From positions 62,001 through 126,000 of the forward strand of contig JBOEGO010000004.1 in the NCBI GenBank assembly GCA_050633465.1: a stretch of 64,000 nt of DNA, read 5' to 3'. Made by a program: the position numbers and the translations under genes. The DNA is from UBA3069 sp050633465. Its GTDB lineage: Bacteria > Pseudomonadota > Alphaproteobacteria > Rhodobacterales > Rhodobacteraceae. The notes below the pieces were generated by a model, which saw nothing but the letters and a program-made list of their open reading frames with translations, did no database searches and had not been told where the DNA came from. Every line of letters starts with the position of its first letter. Position 1 is the stretch's first letter. Of the stretch, positions 51,803 to 60,196 are shown piece after piece.

Positions 51803-53164
51803 TCAGATTGCCGAACTGTGCCCTGCTTTGCTTAGGTCATAGGCATCAAAATTGCGGGCGATGATGCGGGTCAGGGGGCGCGCAGGTTCAGGGATATACA
51901 GCCCGTCATCCGTGACCGATAGCAGCCCGTCAAAGGCGCGGTTGGCATCGTCGAACATGGCGCGCAATTGCTGCGGCTGGATCGGGTAAGCGCCGCAGAT
52001 TTCAGCCGTATCGACGTAGAAATCGCACATCAATGCCTCGATTATACGCGAACGCATCTTGTCCTCGTCGCTGAACACATGGCCGCGTGATGTGGAAAAA
52101 CGCCCCTCGCGGATGGCCTTGGTATGGGCGCCGGTGGCGGGAGCGTTTTGTGCGAACCCCTGCGGGAAACGCGAAATTGACGATGCGCCCATACCGATCA
52201 GAACATCGGATGTGTCATCGGTATAGCCCTGAAAATTGCGGCGCAGGCGGCCAGCGCGCTGTGCTACCTCTAGTCCGTCACCTTTGGCGGCAAAGTGGTC
52301 GATGCCGATTTCGGCGTAATTGTCCCACAGGAACAATTTGCGCGCGGTTTCAAACAGGGTCAGCCGTTCCTGTGGCGAGGGCAGCGCATCAGAGGGAATC
52401 AACTGCTGACGTTTGGCCATCCACGGCACATGGGCGTAACCGTATAGGGCCACGCGGTCCGGCGACAGGGCCAGCAATTTCTGCACCGATTCGGTGATCC
52501 GTTCGGGCGACTGATGCGGCAGGCCGAACAGGATATCGGCGTTCAGCGATTTGATGCCACGGGCGCGGATCATATCAATCGCATCGCGGGTGACATCATA
52601 CGACTGGATGCGGCCAATGGTTTTCTGGATCTCGTCGTCGAAATCCTGCACGCCGATGGATGCGCGGTTCATGCCCGCCGCGGCCAGCACATCCAGCCGT
52701 GCCTCGTCTATTTCATTGGGGTCGATTTCGACGGAAAATTCGTAATCGGGGCTGAATGGCACGGCATCGTTGATTGCGCCCATCAGGTCGGACATCATGG
52801 ATGGTGTCAGCAATGTGGGCGTGCCGCCGCCCCAATGCAGGCGCGACAGGCTGACCCCTTCGGGCAGGACAGCGGCCAGCATTGCCAATTCGGTTTTCAG
52901 CGTTTCCAGATAGGCGGCCACCGGGCTGTCGCTTTGCGTGCCCTGTGTGCGGCAGGCACAGAACCAGCACAGCCTGCGGCAGAACGGCACATGAACATAG
53001 AGCGATATCCGCCCACCCGCCGGGATTGCACGAATCCAACTGGTGAAATGCGTATCTTTTACCGCATTACTGAAATGCGGCGCGGTCGGGTAGCTGGTGT
53101 AGCGCGGCACTTTCGCGTCGAACAGGCCCAGCTTTGCAAGTTGCGTTTCTGCTGTCATGTGCAT
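51803..53164 (-). CDS. hemN: Oxygen-independent coproporphyrinogen III dehydrogenase
   Basis: A 453-residue radical SAM enzyme that converts coproporphyrinogen III to protoporphyrinogen IX without oxygen. The iron-sulfur motif CX3CX2CXC uses Cys62, Cys66, Cys69 and Cys71 (VPFCRRLCWFCACRTQG), and the SAM-binding glycine stretch LHWGGGTPTLL and VEIDPNEID follow. The N-terminus contains the conserved PRYTSYPTAPHFS. ATG codons at 53164 and 53158 are both possible starts. It is divergent from fnrL, with an FNR box between (53194-53207); this is the arrangement of hemZ-fnrL in Rhodobacter sphaeroides, where the gene bears the name hemZ. Confidence 0.95.
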   Translation of the reverse strand: MHMTAETQLAKLGLFDAKVPRYTSYPTAPHFSNAVKDTHFTSWIRAIPAGGRISLYVHVPFCRRLCWFCACRTQGTQSDSPVAAYLETLKTELAMLAAVLPEGVSLSRLHWGGGTPTLLTPSMMSDLMGAINDAVPFSPDYEFSVEIDPNEIDEARLDVLAAAGMNRASIGVQDFDDEIQKTIGRIQSYDVTRDAIDMIRARGIKSLNADILFGLPHQSPERITESVQKLLALSPDRVALYGYAHVPWMAKRQQLIPSDALPSPQERLTLFETARKLFLWDNYAEIGIDHFAAKGDGLEVAQRAGRLRRNFQGYTDDTSDVLIGMGASSISRFPQGFAQNAPATGAHTKAIREGRFSTSRGHVFSDEDKMRSRIIEALMCDFYVDTAEICGAYPIQPQQLRAMFDDANRAFDGLLSVTDDGLYIPEPARPLTRIIARNFDAYDLSKAGHSSAI

Positions 53165-53193
53165 ACAATTATAGGGAGTTGGGGCCGAGGTAT

Positions 53194-53207
53194 TTGACCC
53201 AGATCAA
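53194..53207. promoter_or_regulatory. FNR box between hemN and fnrL
   Basis: TTGACCCAGATCAA matches the consensus TTGAT-N4-ATCAA at nine of ten positions. It lies 30 bases from the annotated hemN start and 15 from the fnrL start, close to both. Confidence 0.82.
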
Positions 53208-53221
53208 GCGCGAACGGACTT

Positions 53222-53968
53222 ATGCTGAACGATAATGCCTTTTCTCTGTCGCATGAATGCGACGATTGCCCGATCCGCCACCGTGCGGTCTGCGCCCGTT
53301 GTGAAACGGATGAATTGGAACTGTTAGAAGATATTAAATACTATCGCAGTTTCGAAGCAGGGCAGACGGTGATCTGGTCCGGCGACAAGATGGATTTTGT
53401 CGGGTCAGTGGTTTCGGGCATCGCGACCCTGACCCAAACCATGGAGGACGGGCGCACACAGATGGTGGGCCTGTTGCTGCCATCGGATTTTGTGGGCCGT
53501 CCGGGGCGCGAAGGTGCCGCCTATGACGTGGTGGCAACCACCGATCTGGTGATGTGCTGTTTTCGCAAGAAACCGTTCGAGCAGATGATGGAGCGCACGC
53601 CCCATATCGCACAGCGCCTGCTGGAAATGACGCTGGATGAACTGGACGCGGCCCGCGAATGGATGCTGGTTCTGGGGCGCAAAACCGCACGCGAGAAAAT
53701 CGCATCGTTGCTGTCGATCATTGCGCGGCGCGATGCGACGCTGAACCTGCGTTCGCCCAAGGGTCAGCTGGTGTTCGATCTGCCCCTGACCCGCGAGGCC
53801 ATGGCCGATTATCTGGGCCTGACGCTGGAAACGGTCAGCCGCCAGATTTCGGCATTGAAACGTGACGGCGTGATTGTGCTAGAGGGCAAGCGCCATGTGA
53901 CCGTCCCCGACATTCGCCGCCTGATGGAAGAGGCGGGTGATGATGGCGACGGCGGCATGCTGGCCTGA
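53222..53968 (+). CDS. fnrL: Oxygen-sensing transcription factor FnrL
   Basis: A 248-residue Crp/Fnr-family regulator of the alphaproteobacterial FnrL kind. The N-terminal cysteines Cys13, Cys16, Cys24 and Cys27 (HECDDCPIRHRAVCARC) and Cys112/Cys113 (MCCF) provide the ligands of an oxygen-labile [4Fe-4S] cluster. The cyclic-nucleotide-like beta barrel follows and the C-terminal winged helix has LGLTLETVSRQISALKRDGV, in which ETVSRQ recognises the FNR box. Without oxygen the dimer activates hemN, uspA and cbb3-oxidase genes. FNR boxes occur at four places in this window. It is monocistronic with a terminator 33 bases beyond its stop. Confidence 0.97.
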   Translation: MLNDNAFSLSHECDDCPIRHRAVCARCETDELELLEDIKYYRSFEAGQTVIWSGDKMDFVGSVVSGIATLTQTMEDGRTQMVGLLLPSDFVGRPGREGAAYDVVATTDLVMCCFRKKPFEQMMERTPHIAQRLLEMTLDELDAAREWMLVLGRKTAREKIASLLSIIARRDATLNLRSPKGQLVFDLPLTREAMADYLGLTLETVSRQISALKRDGVIVLEGKRHVTVPDIRRLMEEAGDDGDGGMLA

Positions 53969-54000
53969 TACGATTGCACTTCTGTTCGGGAACGGAATGA

Positions 54001-54028
54001 AAAACGCGCATCCGGTGATGCGCGTTTT
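54001..54028. terminator. Two-way rho-independent terminator between fnrL and uspA
   Basis: Perfect stem AAAACGCGCATC / GATGCGCGTTTT with a four-base loop; the A and T ends make it usable in both directions. Confidence 0.88.
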
Positions 54029-54052
54029 GTGTTTTCGGGTGTTTGGCGCGGA

Positions 54053-54892
54053 TCAATGCGCCATGAATACCGGCACATCTGCCTTTTCCAGCATATGGCG
54101 GGTGGCACCGCCCAGAATGGCCTCGCGGAACCGCGAATGGCCATAGGCCCCCATCACGATCAATTCCACATTGGCATCATCGGCATGGCGCAACAGCACG
54201 TCCGACACGCGGGGCAGGGTTTTTGCCAGCACCTCGATTTCGGTGCGCACGCCGTGGCGGGCCAGGTATTGCGACAACAACCCGCCGGGATCCGAGCGGT
54301 TCGGCCCATGGGCGGGCGGGTTGATGATGACCACATGGACCTCGTCTGCGGCCTGTAGAAACGGCATGGCGGCGCGCACGGCCGACATGGCCTCGGGGCT
54401 TTCGTTCCATGCGATTGACACCACCTTGGGCGCGGTGATCGGTGCGGCATTGTCGGGCAACAGCAAAACGGGGCTGTGACCTTCGAACAGAGCGGCCTCT
54501 AGCACGGGTTCCAGTTCGGCACCGCGACCCTTGCCATAGGGTTGCGGCATGATGGTCAGATCGGCGAAACGTGCGCGGGCGGCGATATGGCGGCCGATAT
54601 CGGCCAGTTGTGCCACACCCACCTCTGCACCCCAGCGGATGTCAGACCGGCCAAGCCGTTCTTTTGCATATGTTTCTACCTCTGCGCCCTCTTCCTGAGC
54701 GCGGGTGATGGTTTCTTGCAGGACCATGGCATTGGCGCCCGCATAGTAATATCCGGTTTGCGTGCGATCGACGCCAAGGCACAGCACGTCAAAATGGGCA
54801 TCCCCGCTGCGGGCCAGTTCGATGCCCTGTTCCAGCACCAGATCACCATGTTTTACGTCCGTCATGACCGTGAATAATGATTTATAGGCCAT
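54053..54892 (-). CDS. uspA: Universal stress protein, two-domain UspA
   Basis: A 279-residue protein of the UspA superfamily. The N-terminal half (1-140) resembles one Usp domain; the C-terminal half (148-279) contains the ATP-binding signature GAYGHSRFREAILGGATRHM. Two-domain Usp proteins often bind ATP and help cells under energy stress. It is divergent from ccoN in a 213-base gap that holds two FNR boxes, an arrangement I recall from Rhodobacter, which suggests FnrL control. The ATG at 54892 is preceded by GGAGGAAACG. A terminator is shared with fnrL. Confidence 0.92.
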   Translation of the reverse strand: MAYKSLFTVMTDVKHGDLVLEQGIELARSGDAHFDVLCLGVDRTQTGYYYAGANAMVLQETITRAQEEGAEVETYAKERLGRSDIRWGAEVGVAQLADIGRHIAARARFADLTIMPQPYGKGRGAELEPVLEAALFEGHSPVLLLPDNAAPITAPKVVSIAWNESPEAMSAVRAAMPFLQAADEVHVVIINPPAHGPNRSDPGGLLSQYLARHGVRTEIEVLAKTLPRVSDVLLRHADDANVELIVMGAYGHSRFREAILGGATRHMLEKADVPVFMAH

Positions 54893-54965
54893 CGTTTCCT
54901 CCGTTTGTCGGCCATGATGGCCAGTATCCTGAGGGTGAGGCTAGCCGCCGCATTTCAACCCGTCA

Positions 54966-54979
54966 TTGATACGGGTCAA
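54966..54979. promoter_or_regulatory. FNR box, uspA-proximal
   Basis: TTGATACGGGTCAA, nine of ten consensus positions. If it acts at -41.5, the uspA start of transcription would be near 54931, giving a 39-base leader. Confidence 0.7.
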
Positions 54980-54997
54980 ATAGACCTTGGCGCGCCT

Positions 54998-55011
54998 TTG
55001 ATGCAGATCAA
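54998..55011. promoter_or_regulatory. FNR box, ccoN-proximal
   Basis: TTGATGCAGATCAA is a perfect match to TTGAT-N4-ATCAA. At -41.5 it puts the ccoN transcript start near 55046, with CATTAA at 55034-55039 as a -10 candidate. Confidence 0.88.
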
Positions 55012-55105
55012 TGCAAGGCGACCGAGGCCACAGCATTAAGGCAAGAAGTCAAGAACGGGCCGTGCGGGGTGACGAATCGCGCGGAAAAAGACGAAGGGAC
55101 GCAAA

Positions 55106-56707
55106 ATGTCGAATTATATCAAGCTGATCGTGCTTGGGCTGGTGGCGCTATTGGCGTTGATCGCAGCCGGAAATGCGCGCGATCTGGCCTATCAGGTGAA
55201 CGCGCTGACTGTCGCGGCTGCCGCGGTGGTCTATTTTCTGTATACGCTGCGGCGCACTGGTGACCCCATCGTGCCTGCTGATCAAACGCAATACATGGAC
55301 GGTGTTGTGCGTGCGGGCGTGGTGGCGACGGCGCTATGGGGTGTTGTCGGGTTTCTGGTCGGTGTGACCATCGCCTTTCAACTGGCCTTTCCGGTGCTGA
55401 ATTTTGAATGGGCGCAGGGGTTTACCAACTTCGGGCGGTTGCGTCCGCTGCACACCTCGGCGGTGATTTTCGCATTTGGCGGTAACGCCCTGATCGCGAC
55501 CTCGTTCTATGTTGTGCAGCGCACCAGCGCCGCGCGGCTGTGGGGTGGCAATCTGGCGTGGTTCGTTTTCTGGGGTTTCCAGTTGATGATTGTGCTGGCC
55601 GCTGCCGGTTACGTTCTGGGTGCAACCCAGTCAAAAGAATACGCCGAACCCGAATGGTATGTTGACTGGTGGCTGACCATCGTTTGGGTCGCCTATCTGC
55701 TGGTATTCGTCGGCACGCTGATGAAACGCAAGGAACCCCATATTTATGTGGCCAACTGGTTCTACCTGTCGTTCATCCTGACCGTGGCCCTGCTGCATAT
55801 CGTTAACAACCTGTCGATCCCCGTGTCGATCTGGGGTTCGAAATCGGTTCAGGTGTTTTCGGGTGTTCAGGATGCCATGACGCAATGGTGGTATGGCCAC
55901 AACGCCGTGGGTTTCTTCCTGACGGCCGGTTTTCTGGGGATGATGTATTACTTTGTGCCCAAACAGGCCGAACGTCCGGTTTATTCCTATAAACTGTCGA
56001 TCATCCACTTCTGGGCGCTGATTTTCATCTATATCTGGGCTGGTCCGCACCACCTGCATTACACCGCGCTGCCTGACTGGGCATCGACCCTTGGCATGGT
56101 GTTTTCGGTTGTGCTGTGGATGCCCAGCTGGGGTGGCATGATCAACGGTCTGATGACGCTTTCGGGCGCATGGGACAAACTGCGCACCGATCCGATCATC
56201 CGTATGATGGTGATTTCCATCGGGTTCTACGGCATGTCCACATTCGAAGGGCCGATGATGTCGATCCGCGCTGTGAATTCGCTGTCGCATTACACCGACT
56301 GGACCATTGGTCACGTGCATTCCGGCGCGCTTGGCTGGAACGGTATGATCACCTTTGGCGCGCTCTACTTCCTGGTGCCCAAGCTGTGGAACCGCGAACG
56401 CCTGTATTCGCTGTCACTGGTCAGCTGGCATTTCTGGCTCGCGACCATCGGTATCATTCTTTACGCGGCATCCATGTGGGTGACCGGCATCATGGAAGGC
56501 CTGATGTGGCGCGAAGTCGATGCGAACGGTTTCCTTGTGAACTCTTTCGCGGACACCGTGGCGGCCAAACTGCCGATGTATGTGGTGCGCGGGCTGGGTG
56601 GTCTGATGTTCCTGAGCGGCGCAATTATCATGTGCTACAACCTGTATATGACTGTGAAATGCGCGCCGGCGATTGCCGACAACAGCGCCACAGTTCCAGC
56701 TGAATAA
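55106..56707 (+). CDS. ccoN: Cytochrome c oxidase cbb3-type subunit I
   Basis: A 533-residue haem-copper oxidase core with 12 or more membrane helices. It opens MSNYIKLIVLGLVALLALIA and contains FGRLRPLHTSAVIFAFGGNA with a low-spin haem histidine, WWYGHNAVGFFLTAGFLGMM with the CuB histidine and catalytic Tyr region, IWAGPHHLHYTALPDWAS with the two adjacent CuB histidines, and TDWTIGHVHSGALGWNGM with haem ligands. This is the catalytic subunit of the high-affinity oxidase. ccoO begins 14 bases downstream. An FNR box upstream indicates control by FnrL. Confidence 0.98.
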   Translation: MSNYIKLIVLGLVALLALIAAGNARDLAYQVNALTVAAAAVVYFLYTLRRTGDPIVPADQTQYMDGVVRAGVVATALWGVVGFLVGVTIAFQLAFPVLNFEWAQGFTNFGRLRPLHTSAVIFAFGGNALIATSFYVVQRTSAARLWGGNLAWFVFWGFQLMIVLAAAGYVLGATQSKEYAEPEWYVDWWLTIVWVAYLLVFVGTLMKRKEPHIYVANWFYLSFILTVALLHIVNNLSIPVSIWGSKSVQVFSGVQDAMTQWWYGHNAVGFFLTAGFLGMMYYFVPKQAERPVYSYKLSIIHFWALIFIYIWAGPHHLHYTALPDWASTLGMVFSVVLWMPSWGGMINGLMTLSGAWDKLRTDPIIRMMVISIGFYGMSTFEGPMMSIRAVNSLSHYTDWTIGHVHSGALGWNGMITFGALYFLVPKLWNRERLYSLSLVSWHFWLATIGIILYAASMWVTGIMEGLMWREVDANGFLVNSFADTVAAKLPMYVVRGLGGLMFLSGAIIMCYNLYMTVKCAPAIADNSATVPAE

Positions 56708-56721
56708 GGAGGGCGAGAGAG

Positions 56722-57450
56722 ATGGGTATTCTTGATAAACACACAGTTCTTGAAAAGAACGTCACGCTGCTGGCTATCTTTGCTTTCCTTGTGGTGACCA
56801 TTGGCGGGATCGTCCAGATCGCACCTTTGTTCTGGCTGGAAAACACGATCGAGGATGTAGAGGGCATGCGCCCCTACACCCCGCTTGAACTGGCAGGGCG
56901 CGATATTTACGTGCGCGAGGGTTGCTATGTCTGCCACAGCCAGATGGTGCGCCCGATGCGCGACGAGGTAGAGCGTTACGGCCACTATTCGCTGGCGGCT
57001 GAATCGCAATATGACCACCCGTTCCAGTGGGGGTCAAAACGCACCGGTCCCGATCTGGCCCGTGTTGGCCGCCGCTATTCGGATGAATGGCATGTCGATC
57101 ACCTGACCAATCCGCAATCGGTGGTTCCGGTGTCGGTGATGCCGAAATACGGGTTCCTGTCGGACAGATTGATTGATGGTAAATACATCGGTGATTTGCT
57201 GGCCACGCATAAATTTGTCGGCGTCCCCTATACCGACGAAATGGTCGAGGCGGCGAAAGACGATTTTACCGCGCAGGCCGATCCTGACAGTGATTATGAC
57301 GGGTTGCTGGAACGCTATGGCGACAATGTGCAGGTGCGCAATTTTGACGGCCAGCCCGGTATTTCCGAAATGGATGCTCTGGTCGCCTATCTGCAAATGC
57401 TGGGCACGCTGGTCGATTTTTCGACCTTTACGCCTGACGCAAGCCGCTAG
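56722..57450 (+). CDS. ccoO: Cytochrome c oxidase cbb3-type subunit II (monohaem cytochrome c)
   Basis: A 242-residue subunit with one N-terminal membrane helix (VTLLAIFAFLVVTIGGIVQI, about residues 14-33) and a periplasmic cytochrome c domain. The haem attachment site is CYVCH at residues 68-72, followed by SQMVRPMRDEVERYGHYSLA and later SDEWHVDHLTNPQSVVPVSV, all typical of CcoO. It passes electrons from CcoP to CcoN. The ATG at 56722 follows AGGAGGGCGAGAG, and ccoQ begins 14 bases after its stop. Confidence 0.98.
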   Translation: MGILDKHTVLEKNVTLLAIFAFLVVTIGGIVQIAPLFWLENTIEDVEGMRPYTPLELAGRDIYVREGCYVCHSQMVRPMRDEVERYGHYSLAAESQYDHPFQWGSKRTGPDLARVGRRYSDEWHVDHLTNPQSVVPVSVMPKYGFLSDRLIDGKYIGDLLATHKFVGVPYTDEMVEAAKDDFTAQADPDSDYDGLLERYGDNVQVRNFDGQPGISEMDALVAYLQMLGTLVDFSTFTPDASR

Positions 57451-57464
57451 GGGAGGGACGACAG

Positions 57465-57671
57465 ATGGAAACCTATTCTTTCCTGAGAGAGTTCGCGGAC
57501 AGTTGGATGCTGGTGGCGTTGTTCTGTTTCTTTGTGGGCATGATTTTCTGGGTCATGCGCCCGGGGTCCACGAAAACCTATCGCAACGTGGCCGACATTC
57601 CGTTCCGGCATGAAGACAAACCCGCCGCCGCATCCGTCGCCACAGGCGATGCGCCGAAGAAGGAGGCCTGA
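57465..57671 (+). CDS. ccoQ: Cytochrome c oxidase cbb3-type assembly subunit CcoQ
   Basis: A 68-residue membrane protein with a single helix (DSWMLVALFCFFVGMIFWVM, about residues 12-31) and a short C-terminal cytoplasmic tail. The sequence ETYSFLREFADSW and the following FWVMRPGS are characteristic. CcoQ stabilises the CcoNOP complex, helping bind CcoP in Rhodobacter. It begins 14 bases after ccoO with GGGAGGGACGACAG as ribosome site, and ccoP starts four bases after its stop. Its position between ccoO and ccoP confirms the identity. Confidence 0.95.
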   Translation: METYSFLREFADSWMLVALFCFFVGMIFWVMRPGSTKTYRNVADIPFRHEDKPAAASVATGDAPKKEA

Positions 57672-57675
57672 TCAC

Positions 57676-58554
57676 ATGGCCAAACAACCAAGTAAAAAGC
57701 CCGAGGTCGGCACCACCGGCCATTCCTGGGACGGTATCGAAGAGCTGAACAACCCGTTGCCGCGTTGGTGGCTGTGGACCTTTTACATCTGCATCGTTTA
57801 CGCCATCGGCTATTCGATTGCCTATCCGGCATGGCCGGGGATCAAGGGGGCCACGCCGGGGCTGTTGGGGTTTTCCACCCGTGCTGAAGTGGCGCAGGAC
57901 ATCGCCGCGGCCGAGGCCAAGCTGGCCCCGATCAACGCCAAACTGGCCGCAGCCGAGCTGACTGCGATTTCGGGTGATCCCGAATTGAACGGTTATGCCC
58001 AATCTGCCGGTGCCGCCGTGTTCAAAACATGGTGCGCGCAGTGTCACGGTGACGGTGCTGCCGGTGCCAAGGGTTATCCCAACCTGCTGGATGATGACTG
58101 GCTGTGGGGGGGGGACATCGAGGCGATCCATTTCACCGTGACCCACGGCATCCGCAACGAGGACGACCCCGAAGGCGAAGCGCGCTATAGCGAAATGCCT
58201 GCCTTTGGCCGTGACGAATTGCTGGAAAAAGAAGAGATCAGCCAGGTGGTCAACTATGTGATGTCCCTGTCGCCGGGTGGCACCCCCGAGGACGCATCAC
58301 AAGTTGAAGCAGGCGCTGTTGTGTTCGAGGACAACTGTTCATCCTGCCATATGGAAGACGGCACGGGGGATCGCGCACAGGGCGCGCCGAACCTGACCGA
58401 TGCCATCTGGTTGTATGGTGGGGATTATGCCGCCATCACCGAAACGGTTGCCAATGCGCGTTACGGTGTGATGCCCAATTGGAACGAACGTCTGTCCGAG
58501 GCCGAAATTCGTGCCGTGGCAACATATGTTCACAGTCTTGGCGGGGGGGAATAA
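57676..58554 (+). CDS. ccoP: Cytochrome c oxidase cbb3-type subunit III (dihaem cytochrome c)
   Basis: A 292-residue dihaem cytochrome. The membrane helix is about residues 32-52 (WLWTFYICIVYAIGYSIAY). The two haem sites are CAQCH at 120-124 and CSSCH at 221-225, each followed by its Met-containing region (RYSEMPAFG, GVMPNWNERLS). CcoP accepts electrons from soluble or membrane-anchored cytochromes and passes them to CcoO. The ATG at 57676 (MAKQPSKKPEVGTTGHSWDG) is set by homology; the longer frame overlaps ccoQ. It is the last gene of ccoNOQP, with a hairpin about 100 bases downstream. Confidence 0.97.
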   Translation: MAKQPSKKPEVGTTGHSWDGIEELNNPLPRWWLWTFYICIVYAIGYSIAYPAWPGIKGATPGLLGFSTRAEVAQDIAAAEAKLAPINAKLAAAELTAISGDPELNGYAQSAGAAVFKTWCAQCHGDGAAGAKGYPNLLDDDWLWGGDIEAIHFTVTHGIRNEDDPEGEARYSEMPAFGRDELLEKEEISQVVNYVMSLSPGGTPEDASQVEAGAVVFEDNCSSCHMEDGTGDRAQGAPNLTDAIWLYGGDYAAITETVANARYGVMPNWNERLSEAEIRAVATYVHSLGGGE

Positions 58555-58650
58555 CCCTGCCTGACCGGCTCCCTTGGGCAGCGATGCCCTAGGGCGGTGT
58601 CGGTCCTTCCGTCCTGTTCGCGCGTTTCCTGGAAGGCCGACACCATTAAA

Positions 58651-58690
58651 AAACCGCTCCGTGGCTGATGCTGCGGGGCGGTTTGTTTTG
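58651..58690 (+). terminator. Rho-independent terminator after ccoP
   Basis: AAACCGCTCC and GGGGCGGTTT pair with one mismatch; a TTTTG-rich stretch follows. It ends the ccoNOQP transcript. Sequence 58555-58650 shows nothing else. Confidence 0.72.
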
Positions 58691-58710
58691 TTGTGCGGGT
58701 GGATGGCACG

Positions 58711-58749
58711 GGTGCCTCCGGCGGGAGTATTTTGACCAAGAAAAAGTCG
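58711..58749 (+). repeat. Intergenic repeat, type A (short form)
   Basis: GGTGCCTCCGGCGGGAG, then TATTTTGACCAAGAAAAAG. It shares the GAGTATTTT-n-CCAAGAAAAA core with the other type A copies and lies downstream of ccoP. Confidence 0.7.
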
Positions 58750-58842
58750 GGTGCGCGTTATGGGGCGAGGGGGTGCCAGCGCCGGCCGCGCCATGGCCAG
58801 CGGCAGTGTTGGTCCTGGCGGCGGGGCGCTGTGCGTTCGGTT

Positions 58843-58968
58843 TCAATCATCACGCTTTTCCCGGTTTTGCGGCGCGCCATCGGCGCGTTTGCGCGGGGTG
58901 GGGCGGTCAAACTGGCGCGGGTTCTGGCGGGTGGCGACCTGCATGACGTTTGCGAAAATTCCGATCAT
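58843..58968 (-). CDS. Small protein, unknown (41 residues), coupled to the upstream small gene
   Basis: Reading the minus strand from the ATG at 58968 gives a 41-residue basic peptide beginning MIGIFANVMQVATRQNPRQF and rich in Arg, Gln and Asn, with a stop at 58843. AAAGGACACAAAAA precedes the start. Its ATG overlaps the stop codon of the 53-residue gene by four bases (ATGA), the usual sign of translational coupling. No family is recognised. It could be a genuine short protein or a chance frame; the coupling and the ribosome site favour the former. Confidence 0.4.
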   Translation of the reverse strand: MIGIFANVMQVATRQNPRQFDRPTPRKRADGAPQNREKRDD

Positions 58969-59126
58969 TTTTTGTGTCCTTTCAGCGGGGTCCATTCGGG
59001 GTGGCGGTCAAGCATATGGCTGCGGCGGTTTGCGTTGTTCAGGTCCAGCGTTGGCCAGCTGGTTTGCGGCGGATCCAGGCTCATTCTGCTGTGGTTTCTG
59101 AAATATTCTGTGCTGTCATGTTTCAT
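58965..59126 (-). CDS. Small protein, unknown (53 residues), divergent from lysR
   Basis: The minus strand from the ATG at 59126 encodes 53 residues, MKHDSTEYFRNHSRMSLDPP followed by QTSWPTLDLNNANRRSHMLD and a Lys- and His-rich end. ACCGGAGAAACGAA gives a good ribosome site. No signal peptide, membrane helix or known motif is seen. It is divergent from the LysR-type gene with a 102-base gap, which suggests that the regulator controls it. A longer in-frame start upstream (59351) would overlap the lysR gene and is rejected. Confidence is moderate because small proteins are hard to judge. Confidence 0.5.
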   Translation of the reverse strand: MKHDSTEYFRNHSRMSLDPPQTSWPTLDLNNANRRSHMLDRHPEWTPLKGHKK

Positions 59127-59228
59127 TTCGTTTCTCCGGTTTGGGCGGTGTTGATGGTTTGAATATGCGGGGAATGGTGCCACAATGCGATTCAGGAAAA
59201 TTTTCGATGTGTAAGGCAGGGTTACATA

Positions 59229-60101
59229 ATGGACTGGTTGAACATGCCGCCGCTGACCGCATTGCGTGCGTTTTCTGCATTTGCAGAGGCAGGAACCATG
59301 GTGGCAGCCGGGGATCAGTTGAACGTCAGCCATGCAGCAATCAGCCAGCAATTGCGCGGGTTAGAGGAGCGGTTGGGCGTTGCCCTGTTGGACCGAACGG
59401 GCCGCATCCCCACCCTGACGCCAGAGGGTGCGCAACTGGCCGCCGCCCTTGCCGAAGGGTTTGGCGCAATCGCCCGTGTGGTGGAAGAGCTAACGGGACG
59501 CGATGCGGACAGGCCGTTGCAGATATCGGCGACGCCCAGTTTTGCTTCGGCTTGGTTGATGCCACGGTTGGCATCGTTTCGTGCGGCATTTCCGCAGATT
59601 GATTTGATGATCGACCCCAGTGCCGAGGTTAAATCACTGGGACCGGGCGGGTTTGATGTGGCGTTGCGTTATGGCAGCGGGCAATGGGCGGGGGTTGATT
59701 CCGAACTGTTGGTGCGGTCGCCTATCGTGGTCGTGGCTGCGACCGAACTGGTGGGGGACAGGCCGATTGATGGCCCTGCCGATCTGCGCGATTTTCACTG
59801 GTTTCAGGAACTTGGCACCAATGAGGCCACAGAATGGTTTGCCCGTTTCGGCGTTGTGCATGACCGCGCGCGGGGCATCACAGCCCTGCCCGGAAATCTG
59901 ATGTTAGAGGCCGCACGCCAGGGCCATGGCGTGGCGATCACCGCCAAGGTGTTTGTCGAACCTGACATTCAGGCGGGGCGTTTGCGCCTGTTGTTCGAGG
60001 ACAGCCAGCACAAAGGTTATTATCTGGTCACCCGCACCGGGGTGTTGCGCCCTGCGGTGCGGGATTTTGTCCGATGGTTGCGCCGGCAGGTTCAGGGTTA
60101 G
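59229..60101 (+). CDS. LysR-family transcriptional regulator (GcvA-like)
   Basis: A 290-residue LysR-type regulator. The N-terminal winged helix-turn-helix is clear (LTALRAFSAFAEAGTMVAAG, then LNVSHAAISQQLRGLEERLG, residues 8-60), and the periplasmic-binding-protein-like effector domain follows (ISATPSFASAWLMPRLASFR). The sequence most resembles GcvA-type members. It lies inside what is normally a continuous cbb3 assembly region, divergent from two small genes. A role for the nearby oxidase is not evident. The ATG at 59229 follows AAGGCAGGGTTACATA. Effector and targets are unknown. Confidence 0.9.
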   Translation: MDWLNMPPLTALRAFSAFAEAGTMVAAGDQLNVSHAAISQQLRGLEERLGVALLDRTGRIPTLTPEGAQLAAALAEGFGAIARVVEELTGRDADRPLQISATPSFASAWLMPRLASFRAAFPQIDLMIDPSAEVKSLGPGGFDVALRYGSGQWAGVDSELLVRSPIVVVAATELVGDRPIDGPADLRDFHWFQELGTNEATEWFARFGVVHDRARGITALPGNLMLEAARQGHGVAITAKVFVEPDIQAGRLRLLFEDSQHKGYYLVTRTGVLRPAVRDFVRWLRRQVQG

Positions 60102-60182
60102 GTTCGGGGTTAGGTTCGAGGGGGGCGGTCGGGCCAACCACCCGGCTTTCGCCACGTAAATGATGTGCGAAAGATTCAGAAT

Positions 60183-60196
60183 TTGATGCAGGTCAA
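60183..60196. promoter_or_regulatory. FNR box upstream of ccoG
   Basis: TTGATGCAGGTCAA, nine of ten consensus positions, 65 bases before the ccoG start. At -41.5 the transcript start would be near 60231, 30 bases before the start codon. Confidence 0.78.
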
